Assembly (NCBI RefSeq): GCF_025490915.1
Contig: NZ_JANQBA010000008.1
Location: 55,162 to 119,161 of the forward strand
Source: Lacticaseibacillus parakribbianus
Lineage (GTDB): Bacteria > Bacillota > Bacilli > Lactobacillales > Lactobacillaceae
DNA: 64,000 nt
Direction: 5' to 3'
Within the stretch, counting starts at the first letter, position 1; every line of letters begins with the position of its first letter. Under the pieces are notes generated by a model. It saw only the letters and a program-made list of their open reading frames with translations. It did no database searches and was not told where the DNA came from. Positions 44,075 to 53,070 of this stretch are shown here, one piece after another. The position numbers and the translations under genes are program-made.

Positions 44075-44236
44075 TCACAAGGTGGCGAGGGCCACCACCA
44101 CCGCGCCGGCGACCAGCAGGCCGGACGCCGCCCACAGTAAGCCCTTGGCCCGGCCGCCCAGGTGCAGGCGCTTGGCCAACAGCCCCGTCACCACCAGCAG
44201 GCCACAGGCCGCTAAAAGCGGCGCCAGCGCGGCCAT
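44075..44236 (-). CDS. Small two-helix membrane protein
   Basis: A 53-residue ORF absent from the ORF track. It has two hydrophobic segments (about 2-18 and 33-52) separated by a short basic loop (AKRLHLGGRAKG). Its ATG overlaps the stop of the upstream epimerase-like gene in TGATG, so translation is probably coupled, and a terminator lies just past its stop. Codon use is typical of the genome. No function can be assigned; small size leaves some doubt that it is translated. Confidence 0.55.
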   Translation of the reverse strand: MAALAPLLAACGLLVVTGLLAKRLHLGGRAKGLLWAASGLLVAGAVVVALATL

Positions 44237-45057
44237 CACTGCAACCGGTGGAGCGTGATGATTGTCTGCCGGTCGAAGGGCCGGTCGGGTGTCATCATGA
44301 AGTTGCCGTTTTGCGGTCGAATGCCGACGGCGACGTGGGGCTGGCCCAAGATGCCGTTGAAGCAGTTGGTTTCGCCGACCTCGGGGAAGGTGGTGACCTC
44401 AAGTCCCTTGGCGTCGGTTTCAAGCGACAGCGACCATTTTTTGCCAATGAGGCTGGCGGTTTGGGACTCCGACCGCACCGGCCGGTCCGTTGGCAGGGCC
44501 ACCCGCTCGGCGTCCAGGCGCAGCTTTTGGCTCATCACGGTTTGGGCCGGGTCGCCGGTCAGGACGAAGGGAATGTTGATCAGCGGTCGGCAGGGAATCG
44601 CGGCCGTGGTTTCGACGTGCCAATCGATGGTCCAGTGATTGTCTTGATCCAGCGTGTGCAACACGGAGATGCGCCGCTGTCCCGGCAGGCCATCGGCGCC
44701 GTCCGGCAGGTTCAACGTCAGGCGCAGTTGCACGTGGGTGTCATCTTGGGCGGTTGCGGCCTGCCAGTTCCAGTTCTGCCAGCCCGTGCGACCGGAATTC
44801 TCCGGCAGGTCGCCTTGCGAGCCGAACACCGGGCCGACGGTGGCGCCGAACAGCCCGGGCTCGTTGATGTAATCCTGGAAGGTGATGTAGCCCAACGTCA
44901 GGTTGGGGTTGTGCCCATCGCGGTCGGGCAGCCGCACCCGCGACACCCGGGCCCCGAAGGTCAAAAAGCTCAGGCTCATGCCGGCGTCGTTAGTCAGTGT
45001 GTATTGCGTGATGTTGTCGTCGCGCAGGCGAACGAAGGTGGCCGATTCAATTTGCAT
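44236..45057 (-). CDS. Aldose 1-epimerase-like protein, possibly non-catalytic
   Basis: A 273-residue member of the galactose mutarotase-like superfamily, shorter than GalM (about 340). The beta-rich pattern and GARVSRVRLPDRDG start are recognisable. The conserved NHxYFNL segment with the catalytic His appears here as INIPFVLTG, and I see no replacement His, so mutarotase activity is doubtful. It may bind a sugar in another role, as LacX-like proteins are thought to do. ATG follows AGGAAG. It is coupled to a small membrane protein gene. Confidence 0.78.
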   Translation of the reverse strand: MQIESATFVRLRDDNITQYTLTNDAGMSLSFLTFGARVSRVRLPDRDGHNPNLTLGYITFQDYINEPGLFGATVGPVFGSQGDLPENSGRTGWQNWNWQAATAQDDTHVQLRLTLNLPDGADGLPGQRRISVLHTLDQDNHWTIDWHVETTAAIPCRPLINIPFVLTGDPAQTVMSQKLRLDAERVALPTDRPVRSESQTASLIGKKWSLSLETDAKGLEVTTFPEVGETNCFNGILGQPHVAVGIRPQNGNFMMTPDRPFDRQTIITLHRLQ

Positions 45058-45230
45058 CTGTAACCGCTTCCTTTCATATCTGTTACAATCGTACCGAATT
45101 TAGCGGCGGGAATCAATGCTTTTTTACGCCGAACTGTTACGGTCACCGGTTGGTGAAAAGGGCTAGGCCAACGCACCGGATTCTGGTAGGCTTAGAGAGA
45201 TGAAACAAACGTTCGCCACAGGAGGTCACC

Positions 45231-45791
45231 ATGCAGCGCTTACTGAAAAAAATATACTGGTTGTGGACGGCCGGCTTCGCGCTGGCCTTGGGCTACGCCT
45301 TTTGGGGCCGGGCCTACTTCCTGGCCCTGCGGCCGCGGCTGGACCTGGCCGCCTTTGTGTTGATCGCCGGCTGGGCCGGCCTCAACGCGGTGCTGTTGTA
45401 CCGGCGGCACTTTCGCTACCGCGACCTGCAGATGGAGAAGGTCGACGCGATGGACGGCGAGGAGTTCGAGCATTTTTGCGCGTATGTGCTGCGGCGCAAC
45501 GGCTTTAAGCGCATCCAGGTCACCCAGCTGTCCGGGGATCAGGGCATCGACGTGATCGCCCGCAAAAACAAGAAGTCCGTTGGCTTTCAGTGCAAGCGAT
45601 ACACCGGCTTTGTCGGCAACAAGGCGGTGCAGGAGGTCTGGACCGGCCACAACTTCTACAAGCTGGACGAAGCGGCGGTAATCACCAACTCCGAGTTCAG
45701 CGACGCGGCCAAGGAGCTGGCCGACGACCTCGGCGTCATGCTGATCGACCGGCCGCGGCTGCGCCGGCTGATGCGGCGGCTGCCGAGCTGA
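45231..45791 (+). CDS. Membrane-anchored Mrr-like restriction endonuclease domain protein
   Basis: A 186-residue protein. Two N-terminal membrane helices (about 8-28 and 40-58) are followed by an Mrr-cat nuclease domain (about 70-180): FEHFCAYVLRRNGF, then GDQGIDVIA and GFQCKRY, giving the D-QxK catalytic signature. Such membrane-tethered Mrr proteins are common in Firmicutes, with a presumed role in degrading foreign or modified DNA; the target is unknown. ATG follows AGGAGGT. Monocistronic. Confidence 0.85.
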   Translation: MQRLLKKIYWLWTAGFALALGYAFWGRAYFLALRPRLDLAAFVLIAGWAGLNAVLLYRRHFRYRDLQMEKVDAMDGEEFEHFCAYVLRRNGFKRIQVTQLSGDQGIDVIARKNKKSVGFQCKRYTGFVGNKAVQEVWTGHNFYKLDEAAVITNSEFSDAAKELADDLGVMLIDRPRLRRLMRRLPS

Positions 45792-46028
45792 AAAACCGCC
45801 GGGCGACGCCGGGTCAGCGCGAGGCGGGGCCGGCGCCAGCGGTGGTTGACCGGCTGGCGCTGGGTCGCGTGGCGTTTGGCGGTCACTGCGCCTGCTGCTT
45901 GATGGCGGCTGGCGGCCACTGCGCCTGTTGAGTCGCGGCGGCGGGTTGCCGCGGCCCGAGGAGGCGCCGGGTCACAGACTCAAGCCTTGGCGGCGCCGGC
46001 AAGGCTTAGTCTTGGGCCCGGGCCGCGC

Positions 46029-46325
46029 TCAGTTGACCACCAGGGCCTGGGCGCGTTGCTGGAAGCCAAAGGCCGGCACCGGGCCGGTCGGAGTCTGCAG
46101 GTAGACGTAGCGGTTGCGCAGCTCGGGCCGGTCCAGCAGCACCCGCAGCTCCCACAGGCGGTGCGGGTGACCGCCTGCTTTGGGCAACAAGGTGAGGCGC
46201 GGGGCGTCCAGCACGGTGGCGAGTTCGTAGGTCGCAATGTTGGCCACCACTTCGCCGCTTTGCATCTGCACGGCTGTGTTTTGGTTGTAGTCGGCGAGAA
46301 GCGCCAGCAGGTCGATCACGCGCAT
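46029..46325 (-). CDS. Small hypothetical protein
   Basis: A 98-residue soluble protein I do not recognise. ATG at 46325 follows GGAGG at ideal spacing; the tracked 142-residue frame starts further upstream without a ribosome site. The sequence begins with a helix (IDLLALLADYNQN) followed by beta-like segments and no Cys. GC-rich third positions support coding. It stands alone, convergent with the Mrr-like gene. Confidence 0.65.
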   Translation of the reverse strand: MRVIDLLALLADYNQNTAVQMQSGEVVANIATYELATVLDAPRLTLLPKAGGHPHRLWELRVLLDRPELRNRYVYLQTPTGPVPAFGFQQRAQALVVN

Positions 46326-46468
46326 GTCGCGCCTCCGTTCGGGTTTTTGTCCATGATAAACCCCCTCGCGCGCAAATGCTAAGTTTTTCTTAGCGGCGGT
46401 GCCGGGAGTGGGGCCGCTTGCTATACTAGAAGGCATGACAAGAGGTAGTGCGACCACAGGGAGGAAAT

Positions 46469-47644
46469 ATGACTGAAGTTGTGATTCTAAGCGCCGCCCG
46501 GACGCCGATCGGCCGGTTGGGCGGCGCCTTGGCCGGGATGTCGGCGGTGGCGCTTGGCACGGTGGCGGCCAAGGCCGCGATTGAACGCGCCGGGCTTGCC
46601 CCGACCGACCTCGACCAGGCGGTGTTCGGCAACGTGCTGCAGGCCAACGGTGGCCAAAACGTGGCGCGACAGATCGCCCTGCAAAGCGGCATGGGGACCG
46701 ATAGCTCCGCGATGACCATCAACGAGGTCTGCGGCTCAGGGCTCAAGGCCGTGCGGCTGGGCCAAAGCGCGATTCTTTTGGGCGACGCCGACGCGGTGCT
46801 GGTCGGCGGCACCGAAAGCATGAGCCAAACGCCGTACTACGCACCCGACCTGCGCTTCGGCCACAAGTTCGGCAGCGTCGCCTTCGTCGATGGCCTACAG
46901 CGCGACGGGCTGACCGACGCCTTCACCGGCGAGCCGATGGGCATCACCGCCGAGAACGTCGCGGCCCAGTTCGACGTGTCGCGAAAGGCCCAAGACGCCT
47001 TCGCGTTGGCCTCGCACCGAAAGGCGGTGGCGGCCCAGGCGGCCGGCGATTTTGACGCCGAAATTGTGCCGGTGACGGTGCAGACGCGCCGCGGCCCGGT
47101 GGCAGTCGTTAGAGACGAGGGACCGCGGCCGGACACCAGCGCGGCCAAGCTCGCGGCGCTGGCGCCGGCCTACAAGCCAGACGGCACGGTGACGGCCGGC
47201 AACGCCTCTGGCATCAACGACGGCGCCGCCGCCTTGGTGCTGATGCGCAAGGACCTGGCCGAAAGCCGCGGCCTGCCGTACCTGGCGACGATTGCCGGCT
47301 ACAGCGAAGGCGGCATCGACCCCAACTTCATGGGTTACGCGCCCAAGCGGGTGATCGAGAAGCTGTTGGCCAAGACCCACAGCACCATGGCCGACATCGA
47401 CCTCTTTGAGATCAACGAGGCATTTGCGGCGCAAAGCGTCGCCGTGGCCACCGAGCTGGCCGTGCCTGCTGCCAAGCTCAACGTGGCCGGCGGGGCGATC
47501 GCGCTGGGGCATCCGCTCGGCGCCTCCGGGGCCCGGGTGCTGACGACGCTTTTGGCGGCGTTTGACCGCCGCGGGGCGAAAACGGGCATCGCGGCGCTTT
47601 GCGTCGGCGGTGGCATCGGCGTCGCGATGCAGGTTCGCCGGTGA
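46469..47644 (+). CDS. Acetyl-CoA acetyltransferase (thiolase)
   Basis: A 391-residue biosynthetic thiolase that condenses two acetyl-CoA to acetoacetyl-CoA, the first mevalonate pathway step. The acyl-binding Cys lies in NEVCGSGLKAV, and the catalytic His and second Cys in GHPLGASGARVL and ALCVGGGIG. ATG at 46469 follows GGGAGG. Its stop overlaps the mvaA start (GTGA), so the gene is coupled to the next. In enterococci these two activities are fused in MvaE, here separate. Confidence 0.94.
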   Translation: MTEVVILSAARTPIGRLGGALAGMSAVALGTVAAKAAIERAGLAPTDLDQAVFGNVLQANGGQNVARQIALQSGMGTDSSAMTINEVCGSGLKAVRLGQSAILLGDADAVLVGGTESMSQTPYYAPDLRFGHKFGSVAFVDGLQRDGLTDAFTGEPMGITAENVAAQFDVSRKAQDAFALASHRKAVAAQAAGDFDAEIVPVTVQTRRGPVAVVRDEGPRPDTSAAKLAALAPAYKPDGTVTAGNASGINDGAAALVLMRKDLAESRGLPYLATIAGYSEGGIDPNFMGYAPKRVIEKLLAKTHSTMADIDLFEINEAFAAQSVAVATELAVPAAKLNVAGGAIALGHPLGASGARVLTTLLAAFDRRGAKTGIAALCVGGGIGVAMQVRR

Positions 47645-48894
47645 AATTCTACCAGCTGACCCCAGACGAACGCCGGAAGCTGCTGGTCGACCAGGGTCAC
47701 CTGACGCCGGCGGATGCCGCGCTGCTGGCCCAGACGCCGATGCTGGCCCCCGACGTGGCCGCGCATCTGATTGAAAACCAGATTGGTCAGTTCGCGCTGC
47801 CGCTGGGCGTGGTCCAGGACCTCGTGGTTAACGGGCAGGCGGTGCAGGTCCCGCTGGTCACCGAGGAGCCATCGGTGGTGGCGGCCGCCAACAACGGGGC
47901 TCGCATCGCCGCCTTGAACGGTGGGGTGACCGCCACGGCGCCACTTCACCGCGTGATCGGTGAGGTGGTGTTCGACGCGCCGGTCGACTTGGACCGAGCG
48001 GCGGCGACGCTGCGGGCCCACGAACCGGAGATTCGCGTCGTGGCCGCCGCCGCCCACCCGTCGATTGTGCGGCGCGGTGGCGGCCTCGCCGACATCGCGG
48101 TGGAACGCCTCGGGGATTTTTTGAAGCTGAGCCTGAGCATCGATCCGCAGGCCGCGATGGGGGCCAACATCGTCAACACCATCTGCGAGGCGGTGGCTCA
48201 CGCGGCCGCGGCCTGGCTCGGCCAGGCGCCTTTGGTGGCGATTTTGACCAACGGCGGGGGAGCCGCCACCGTGGCCACGGTGAAGCTGAAGTCGGCGACC
48301 TTGGCCACCAAGGACCAGCCGGGTCCCGCCATCGCGGCTCGCATCGCGCGGCTCAGCGCCCTTGCGCAAGTCGATGAAGACCGCGCGGTGACCCACAACA
48401 AGGGCATCATGAACGGCATCAGCGCGGCGGTTTTGGCCACCGGCAACGATGGTCGCGCCGTGGCCGCCGGGGTTCACGCCTTTGCCGCCACCAGCGGTCG
48501 GTACCAGCCGCTGGCGACCTGGCGGCTGGCCGCCAACGGGGACCTGTGCGGCCGCATCGCGCTGCCGCTTCAGGTCGGGGTGGTCGGGGGTGCCACCGGC
48601 GCCTTGCCGGTCGCCCAGGCCGCGATGCGGCTGGGCGGCTACCGAGACGTCGCGGCGCTTCAAACGACGCTTGCGGCGCTGGGGCTGGTACAAAACCTCG
48701 CGGCGCTCAGAGCCCTGGCCGGCCCCGGCATTCAGGCCGGGCACATGAGGCTTCAGGCCAACGCCCTGGCGATTGCGGCCGGGGCGACGGGACCGGAGAT
48801 TGCGGCGGTGGCCGCGGGGCTTGGCGCCGGGCAGATGAGCCTGGCCCGGGCCCAGGCGCTGCTCGCTGCGCAACGAAAGGATGACGAATCGTGA
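47641..48894 (+). CDS. mvaA: Hydroxymethylglutaryl-CoA reductase, class II
   Basis: A 417-residue enzyme reducing HMG-CoA to mevalonate. Class II features are EEPSVVAAANNGA (catalytic Glu), DPQAAMGANIVNT, the catalytic Lys in ATKDQPG-like and HNKGIMNG, and the NAD(P) loop region. The GTG start overlaps the thiolase stop, and its stop overlaps the mvaS start, so all three are translated together. The tracked upstream extension is inside the thiolase gene. Confidence 0.94.
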   Translation: MKFYQLTPDERRKLLVDQGHLTPADAALLAQTPMLAPDVAAHLIENQIGQFALPLGVVQDLVVNGQAVQVPLVTEEPSVVAAANNGARIAALNGGVTATAPLHRVIGEVVFDAPVDLDRAAATLRAHEPEIRVVAAAAHPSIVRRGGGLADIAVERLGDFLKLSLSIDPQAAMGANIVNTICEAVAHAAAAWLGQAPLVAILTNGGGAATVATVKLKSATLATKDQPGPAIAARIARLSALAQVDEDRAVTHNKGIMNGISAAVLATGNDGRAVAAGVHAFAATSGRYQPLATWRLAANGDLCGRIALPLQVGVVGGATGALPVAQAAMRLGGYRDVAALQTTLAALGLVQNLAALRALAGPGIQAGHMRLQANALAIAAGATGPEIAAVAAGLGAGQMSLARAQALLAAQRKDDES

Positions 48895-50057
48895 CCATCG
48901 GGATTGACCAGATTGCGTTTGACACGCCGGCTTTTTACGTCGACCTGCGGGAGCTGGCCGCCGCACGAGACATTGCGCCAGACAAGTTCACCATCGGCAT
49001 CGGCCAGGACCAGCAGGCCGTCGCCCCCAGCAGCCAAGACATTGTGACCCTGGGGGCGGCCGCGGCCAGTCGGCTGCAGCTGGACCCGAAGCGCCTGGGC
49101 CTGATCGCCTTGGGCACCGAATCCGGCGTCGATGCCAGCAAGGCCGCGACGCTGTACTTGCAGCGGCTCTTGGGGCTTGGCCCCTGGGTTCGGGCCGTCG
49201 AACTTAAGGAGGCCTGCTACGGCGGCACCGCGGCTTTGATGATGGCGCGGGATTACGTCGCGGCGCATCCGGACCGCCAGGCGCTGGTCATCGCCGCCGA
49301 CATCGCGCGGTACGGCCTGGCCACGTCCGGCGAGGTGACGCAAGGCGCCGGGGCGGTGGCGATGGTGGTCAGCATCGCGCCGCGGCTGTTGGCCCTGGCC
49401 GATGATTCGGTGCATTACGCCGAAGACATTCAGGACTTCTGGCGGCCGGTCTACACCGACCAGGCGCTGGCCCGAGGCAAGTATTCGACCGAGCAGTACC
49501 TGCGCTTCTTCGACCTGGTCTGGCGGCGCTACCAGGCGATCAGCGGCCGCACGATTGCCGACTTCAAGGCCCTGCTGTTTCACCTGCCTTACACCAAAAT
49601 GGGGCTCAAGGCGCTGCGGCAGGTGCTGCCGGAGGCCACGGCTGCGCAGCAGGCCGAACTGACCGCTGCCTTTGAAACCAGCGCCCGCTACAGCCGGCGG
49701 GTCGGCAACCTCTACACCGGTTCGCTGTACCTGAGCCTGCTGTCGCTGCTGGACGGTGCCGCGAACCTGCAGGCCGGCGACCGGCTGGGGCTGTTCTCCT
49801 ACGGCTCGGGGGCGGTCGGCGAGTTCTTCAGCGCGACTTTGGTGCCCGGGTTTGAGGCACAGCTGACCGCCGCGGCCAACCTGGCGCGGTTGGATGCGCG
49901 GCGCCGGCTGAGCGTCGCTGAGTACGAGGCGGTGTTTGCCGACAAGGTGCCGTACGGCCCGGCGGCTTACCAGGCGAATCCCGCCTGGTTCGCCGGCCGC
50001 TTCTTGCTGATCGGCGTCCAGAATCAGGAGCGCCAGTACCAGGCGTTAACTGAATAG
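48891..50057 (+). CDS. mvaS: Hydroxymethylglutaryl-CoA synthase
   Basis: A 388-residue enzyme making HMG-CoA from acetoacetyl-CoA and acetyl-CoA. The catalytic Cys lies in LKEACYGGTAAL, the His region in FHLPYTKMGLKAL, and GSGAVGEFFS near the end. GTG overlaps the mvaA stop by four bases. Together with thiolase and mvaA it supplies mevalonate for isoprenoids, including the undecaprenyl carrier used by the wall polymer genes. Confidence 0.95.
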   Translation: MTIGIDQIAFDTPAFYVDLRELAAARDIAPDKFTIGIGQDQQAVAPSSQDIVTLGAAAASRLQLDPKRLGLIALGTESGVDASKAATLYLQRLLGLGPWVRAVELKEACYGGTAALMMARDYVAAHPDRQALVIAADIARYGLATSGEVTQGAGAVAMVVSIAPRLLALADDSVHYAEDIQDFWRPVYTDQALARGKYSTEQYLRFFDLVWRRYQAISGRTIADFKALLFHLPYTKMGLKALRQVLPEATAAQQAELTAAFETSARYSRRVGNLYTGSLYLSLLSLLDGAANLQAGDRLGLFSYGSGAVGEFFSATLVPGFEAQLTAAANLARLDARRRLSVAEYEAVFADKVPYGPAAYQANPAWFAGRFLLIGVQNQERQYQALTE

Positions 50058-50058
50058 T

Positions 50059-50098
50059 CAAAAACAGGCGGCGCCCAGGGTGGCCCCGCCTGTTTTTG
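50059..50098 (+). terminator. Terminator after the mevalonate operon
   Basis: CAAAAACAGGCGG pairs with CCGCCTGTTTTTG around a GC-rich loop. Confidence 0.92.
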
Positions 50099-50198
50099 AC
50101 GTGAGCATATTCTTGGCGGTCGGGTCCGGAGTGGTGGTACCCTTGGGTCAGCGCCGGTTACGTAGTGTCGCCCGCTCAGACCCGCAAGGAGGCACACG

Positions 50199-51935
50199 AT
50201 GGGACAACTCAACGCAGCAGACGCCATGCTCAAGGTCATTGAAAGCTGGGGCGTTCGAAACATCTACGGTTTGCCCGGCGGCTCGTTTGATTCGACGATG
50301 AACGCGCTGCACAACCGTCAAAAGACCATTCGCTACATCCAGGTTCGCCACGAGGAGGCCGGGGCCCTGGCCGCCGTCGGGGAGGCCAAGGTCACGGGCC
50401 AAATCGGGGTATGTTTTGGCTCCGCCGGCCCGGGGGCGGTTCACCTACTCAACGGCCTGTACGACGCCCAGGCCGATCGGGTGCCGATTCTGGCGTTGGT
50501 CGGTCAGGTCCCGACTGCGACGATGAACACCAACTACTTCCAGGAGATGAACGAAAACCCGATGTTCGCGGATGTGGCCGTCTACAACCGCACGGTGATG
50601 ACCGCCGCCCAGCTGCCGGGCGTGGTTGATGAGGCGATTCGTCGCGCCTATGCCGAACGCGGCGTGGCCGTGATCACGCTGCCCAAGGACCTGGGCTGGC
50701 AGTCAATCGTTGACGATTACGTCTCCTCGGCGCCGCTGCACCGCACGCCGCTTTTGCCGCAACCCGACGCGGCGCAGGTGGAGGCGGCCTGGGCGCTTTT
50801 GGCCGCCGCCAAACGACCGCTGCTCTACATCGGTCAAGGGACGCGCGGGGCCGGCGCCGAGGTGCTGGCGCTTTCGGCGCTTTTGCAGGCGCCGATTCTG
50901 AGCTCGGCCCTGGCCAAGGGCGTGGTGGCAGACGACGAGCCAGCTTATATGGGCTCAGCCGGGCGGGTGGCCTCAAAGCCCGGCGTGGAGGTCGCACAGG
51001 CCGCCGACACCGTGCTGATGCTGGGCACCGACATGCCCTTTCAGGCCTACTTCATTCGCCCGGACGCCACCTACATTCAGGTGGACACCGACGCCACCAA
51101 ATTCGGGCGGCGCCACCGCGTCGACCTCGCACTCCTGGCGGATGCCAAGGCCGTGATGCAGGCGCTGCTCAGCGTCGGTCGGCAGCTGCCTTCGACGCCG
51201 TGGTACCGCGCGGCCTTGGCCAACAAGCGCAACTGGCGTGACTGGATTGCGGGCTTCGAAAACGACGCCGCCACGCCGCTGCGGGTTGAGCCGCTGTTCA
51301 AGGCGATCAACGACTACGCGACCGGCGATGCCATTTTCCAAGTCGACGTCGGCAACGTCACCATCAACGGCATGCGCTACCTGCGGCTGAATCCCAAGCA
51401 GCGCTTCACCACCAGCGGCTGGTACGGGACGATGGGCTACGCGCTGCCAGCGGCCATCGGGGCTTCGGCGCATTACCCCAAGCGGCAGGTGTGGTCAATC
51501 TCGGGCGACGGTGGGTATGCGATGGTCATGCAGGACCTTTTGACTCAGGTCAAATACCAGTTGCCGATCATCAACGTGATTTTGACCAACGAAAGCCTCG
51601 GCTTCATCGAGGCCGAGCAAGACGACACCAAGCAGCCGCACTCGGGCGTCGCTCTGATCGACGCGGATTACGGCACCGCGGCCACGGCCCTTGGCGCCAC
51701 CGGCTTTGAGGTTCGCACCCTGGCCGACCTGCGAGATGTCTTTGCCGCCCTGCCGACGACGACCGGCCCGGTAGTGATCGATGTGAAAATCTCCAATCTG
51801 CGGCCGCTACCGGTCGAGCAGTTGGTGCTGGACGACCAAACCCAGGACCCGGCGGCCGTCGCGGCCTTTAAGCAGCGGTACTCAGCGCAGGACCTGGTGC
51901 CGTTGCGCGAGCTTTTGGACCAGGCGGGGGCGTGA
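50199..51935 (+). CDS. pox: Pyruvate oxidase
   Basis: A 578-residue thiamine diphosphate and FAD enzyme, the usual length for Pox/SpxB. It converts pyruvate, phosphate and oxygen to acetyl phosphate, CO2 and H2O2. The N-terminal Glu region reads RHEEAGALAA, the central FAD/Rossmann domain follows, and the ThDP motif is GDGGYAM...NVILTN. ATG follows AAGGAGG. Monocistronic. Acetolactate synthase is the main alternative, but the FDSTMNAL N-terminus and overall pattern fit Pox better. Confidence 0.92.
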   Translation: MGQLNAADAMLKVIESWGVRNIYGLPGGSFDSTMNALHNRQKTIRYIQVRHEEAGALAAVGEAKVTGQIGVCFGSAGPGAVHLLNGLYDAQADRVPILALVGQVPTATMNTNYFQEMNENPMFADVAVYNRTVMTAAQLPGVVDEAIRRAYAERGVAVITLPKDLGWQSIVDDYVSSAPLHRTPLLPQPDAAQVEAAWALLAAAKRPLLYIGQGTRGAGAEVLALSALLQAPILSSALAKGVVADDEPAYMGSAGRVASKPGVEVAQAADTVLMLGTDMPFQAYFIRPDATYIQVDTDATKFGRRHRVDLALLADAKAVMQALLSVGRQLPSTPWYRAALANKRNWRDWIAGFENDAATPLRVEPLFKAINDYATGDAIFQVDVGNVTINGMRYLRLNPKQRFTTSGWYGTMGYALPAAIGASAHYPKRQVWSISGDGGYAMVMQDLLTQVKYQLPIINVILTNESLGFIEAEQDDTKQPHSGVALIDADYGTAATALGATGFEVRTLADLRDVFAALPTTTGPVVIDVKISNLRPLPVEQLVLDDQTQDPAAVAAFKQRYSAQDLVPLRELLDQAGA

Positions 51936-51965
51936 GGCCGCTGGGCCAACGCCGCCCGTGACTTG

Positions 51966-51993
51966 CAGGCGAGCCAGGCTGGCTCGCCTGTTT
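51966..51993 (+). terminator. Probable terminator after pox
   Basis: CAGGCGAGCC pairs perfectly with GGCTCGCCTG; the T-tract is short (TTT). Confidence 0.7.
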
Positions 51994-52049
51994 GGGAGGT
52001 GGCAACGCCTTGGCGAAAGGCGTAAAATAACGCCATTGGAGGCGATTGA

Positions 52050-52904
52050 ATGAAAAAAACGGCTTTGGTATTGGAAGGTGGGGCCCTCAGGGGACAATAC
52101 ACCGCCGGGGTTTTGGACACCTTTTTGGCCCAGGGGCTGCACTTTGACACCGTCATCGGGGTGTCGGCCGGGGCGTTGTGCGGGACCAATTACGTGTCCG
52201 AGCAGTTCGGCCGCACCACGCACGTGAACGTCAATTACCGCCACGATCGCAACTACATCTCGTTGCGCCGGGCCCTGCGCCGCCAGGACGTGATCAATTT
52301 GGACTACCTCTTTGCCCCGCACGGCGCCGGGTGGGAGGACTTTGACGCGGCGACTTACAACGCAAGCGCCACCCAGTTCGTGGTGGTCGCGACCAGCGTC
52401 ACCAACGGGCGGCCGGTTTACTTCGTTCACCCCAAGGACGCCGAGCTGGTTGAGGCGCTGAAGGCCTCAAGTGCCATGCCGTTCATCTCCGCGCCGCAAG
52501 ACACCCGGCTGGGGCTGTGCCTGGACGGCGGCATCACCGATTCGATTCCTTACGCCTACGCGCAGGCGGCCGGTTTTGCCAAAATCGTGGTGGTTCGCAC
52601 CAGAGAACGCGCCTACCGCAAGGCGGCGACCTCGCCGGTGCTGGCCGCGGCCTATCAGCACACGTTCGGGGCGCATCCGCGCTTCGTCGCGGCGGCCTGT
52701 GCCCGACCGGAGATGTACAACCGGCAGGCGACGGCGCTGGATGAGCTGGAGGCCGCCGGTGACGTATTCGTGATCGCCCCGCAACAACCGGTGACGGTCA
52801 AGCGCCTGGAAGGCGACACGGACAAGCTGCAGGCGCTGTACGAAACGGGCCGCCAAGAAAGCGCTGCGGCCTTTGAGGCGCTGTCGGCCTACCTGGCCAA
52901 GTGA
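52050..52904 (+). CDS. Patatin-like phospholipase family protein
   Basis: A 284-residue serine hydrolase-like protein of the RssA/YjjU type. The oxyanion loop GGALRG, nucleophile elbow GVSAG and catalytic Asp in DGG form the patatin Ser-Asp dyad. It has no signal peptide, so it is likely a cytoplasmic lipid acyl hydrolase. ATG follows TTGGAGG. Single gene between two hairpins. Confidence 0.92.
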   Translation: MKKTALVLEGGALRGQYTAGVLDTFLAQGLHFDTVIGVSAGALCGTNYVSEQFGRTTHVNVNYRHDRNYISLRRALRRQDVINLDYLFAPHGAGWEDFDAATYNASATQFVVVATSVTNGRPVYFVHPKDAELVEALKASSAMPFISAPQDTRLGLCLDGGITDSIPYAYAQAAGFAKIVVVRTRERAYRKAATSPVLAAAYQHTFGAHPRFVAAACARPEMYNRQATALDELEAAGDVFVIAPQQPVTVKRLEGDTDKLQALYETGRQESAAAFEALSAYLAK

Positions 52905-52917
52905 CGCTGGCGCAAAA

Positions 52918-52951
52918 CGCCCCTGCCTCGGCTGATGCCAAGGCAGGGGCG
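52918..52951. terminator. Bidirectional hairpin after the patatin gene
   Basis: CGCCCCTGCCT pairs with AGGCAGGGGCG; TTCGTT follows on the plus strand and TTTT on the minus. Confidence 0.75.
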
Positions 52952-53070
52952 TTCGTTGTGATCGGGTACGGGCAGAACCTTACCAAGTGTCGTCAGGCGC
53001 CGCGGTGAGGCGAAGGGGTTCGCGCGTTGCAGGCGCTGCGGTCGAGCGGATTCCCGGTTCTCGGCTGCGC

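Noticed and set aside
45878-45927. Two 17-base near-identical direct repeats (GGCGGYCACTGCGCCTG)
   Set aside because: Only two copies, no flanking mobile element or gene; probably a local duplication in GC-rich spacer.
47335-48966. 543-residue minus-strand ORF opposite mvaA
   Set aside because: Shadow of the mevalonate genes, Arg/Gly/His-rich, no ribosome site.
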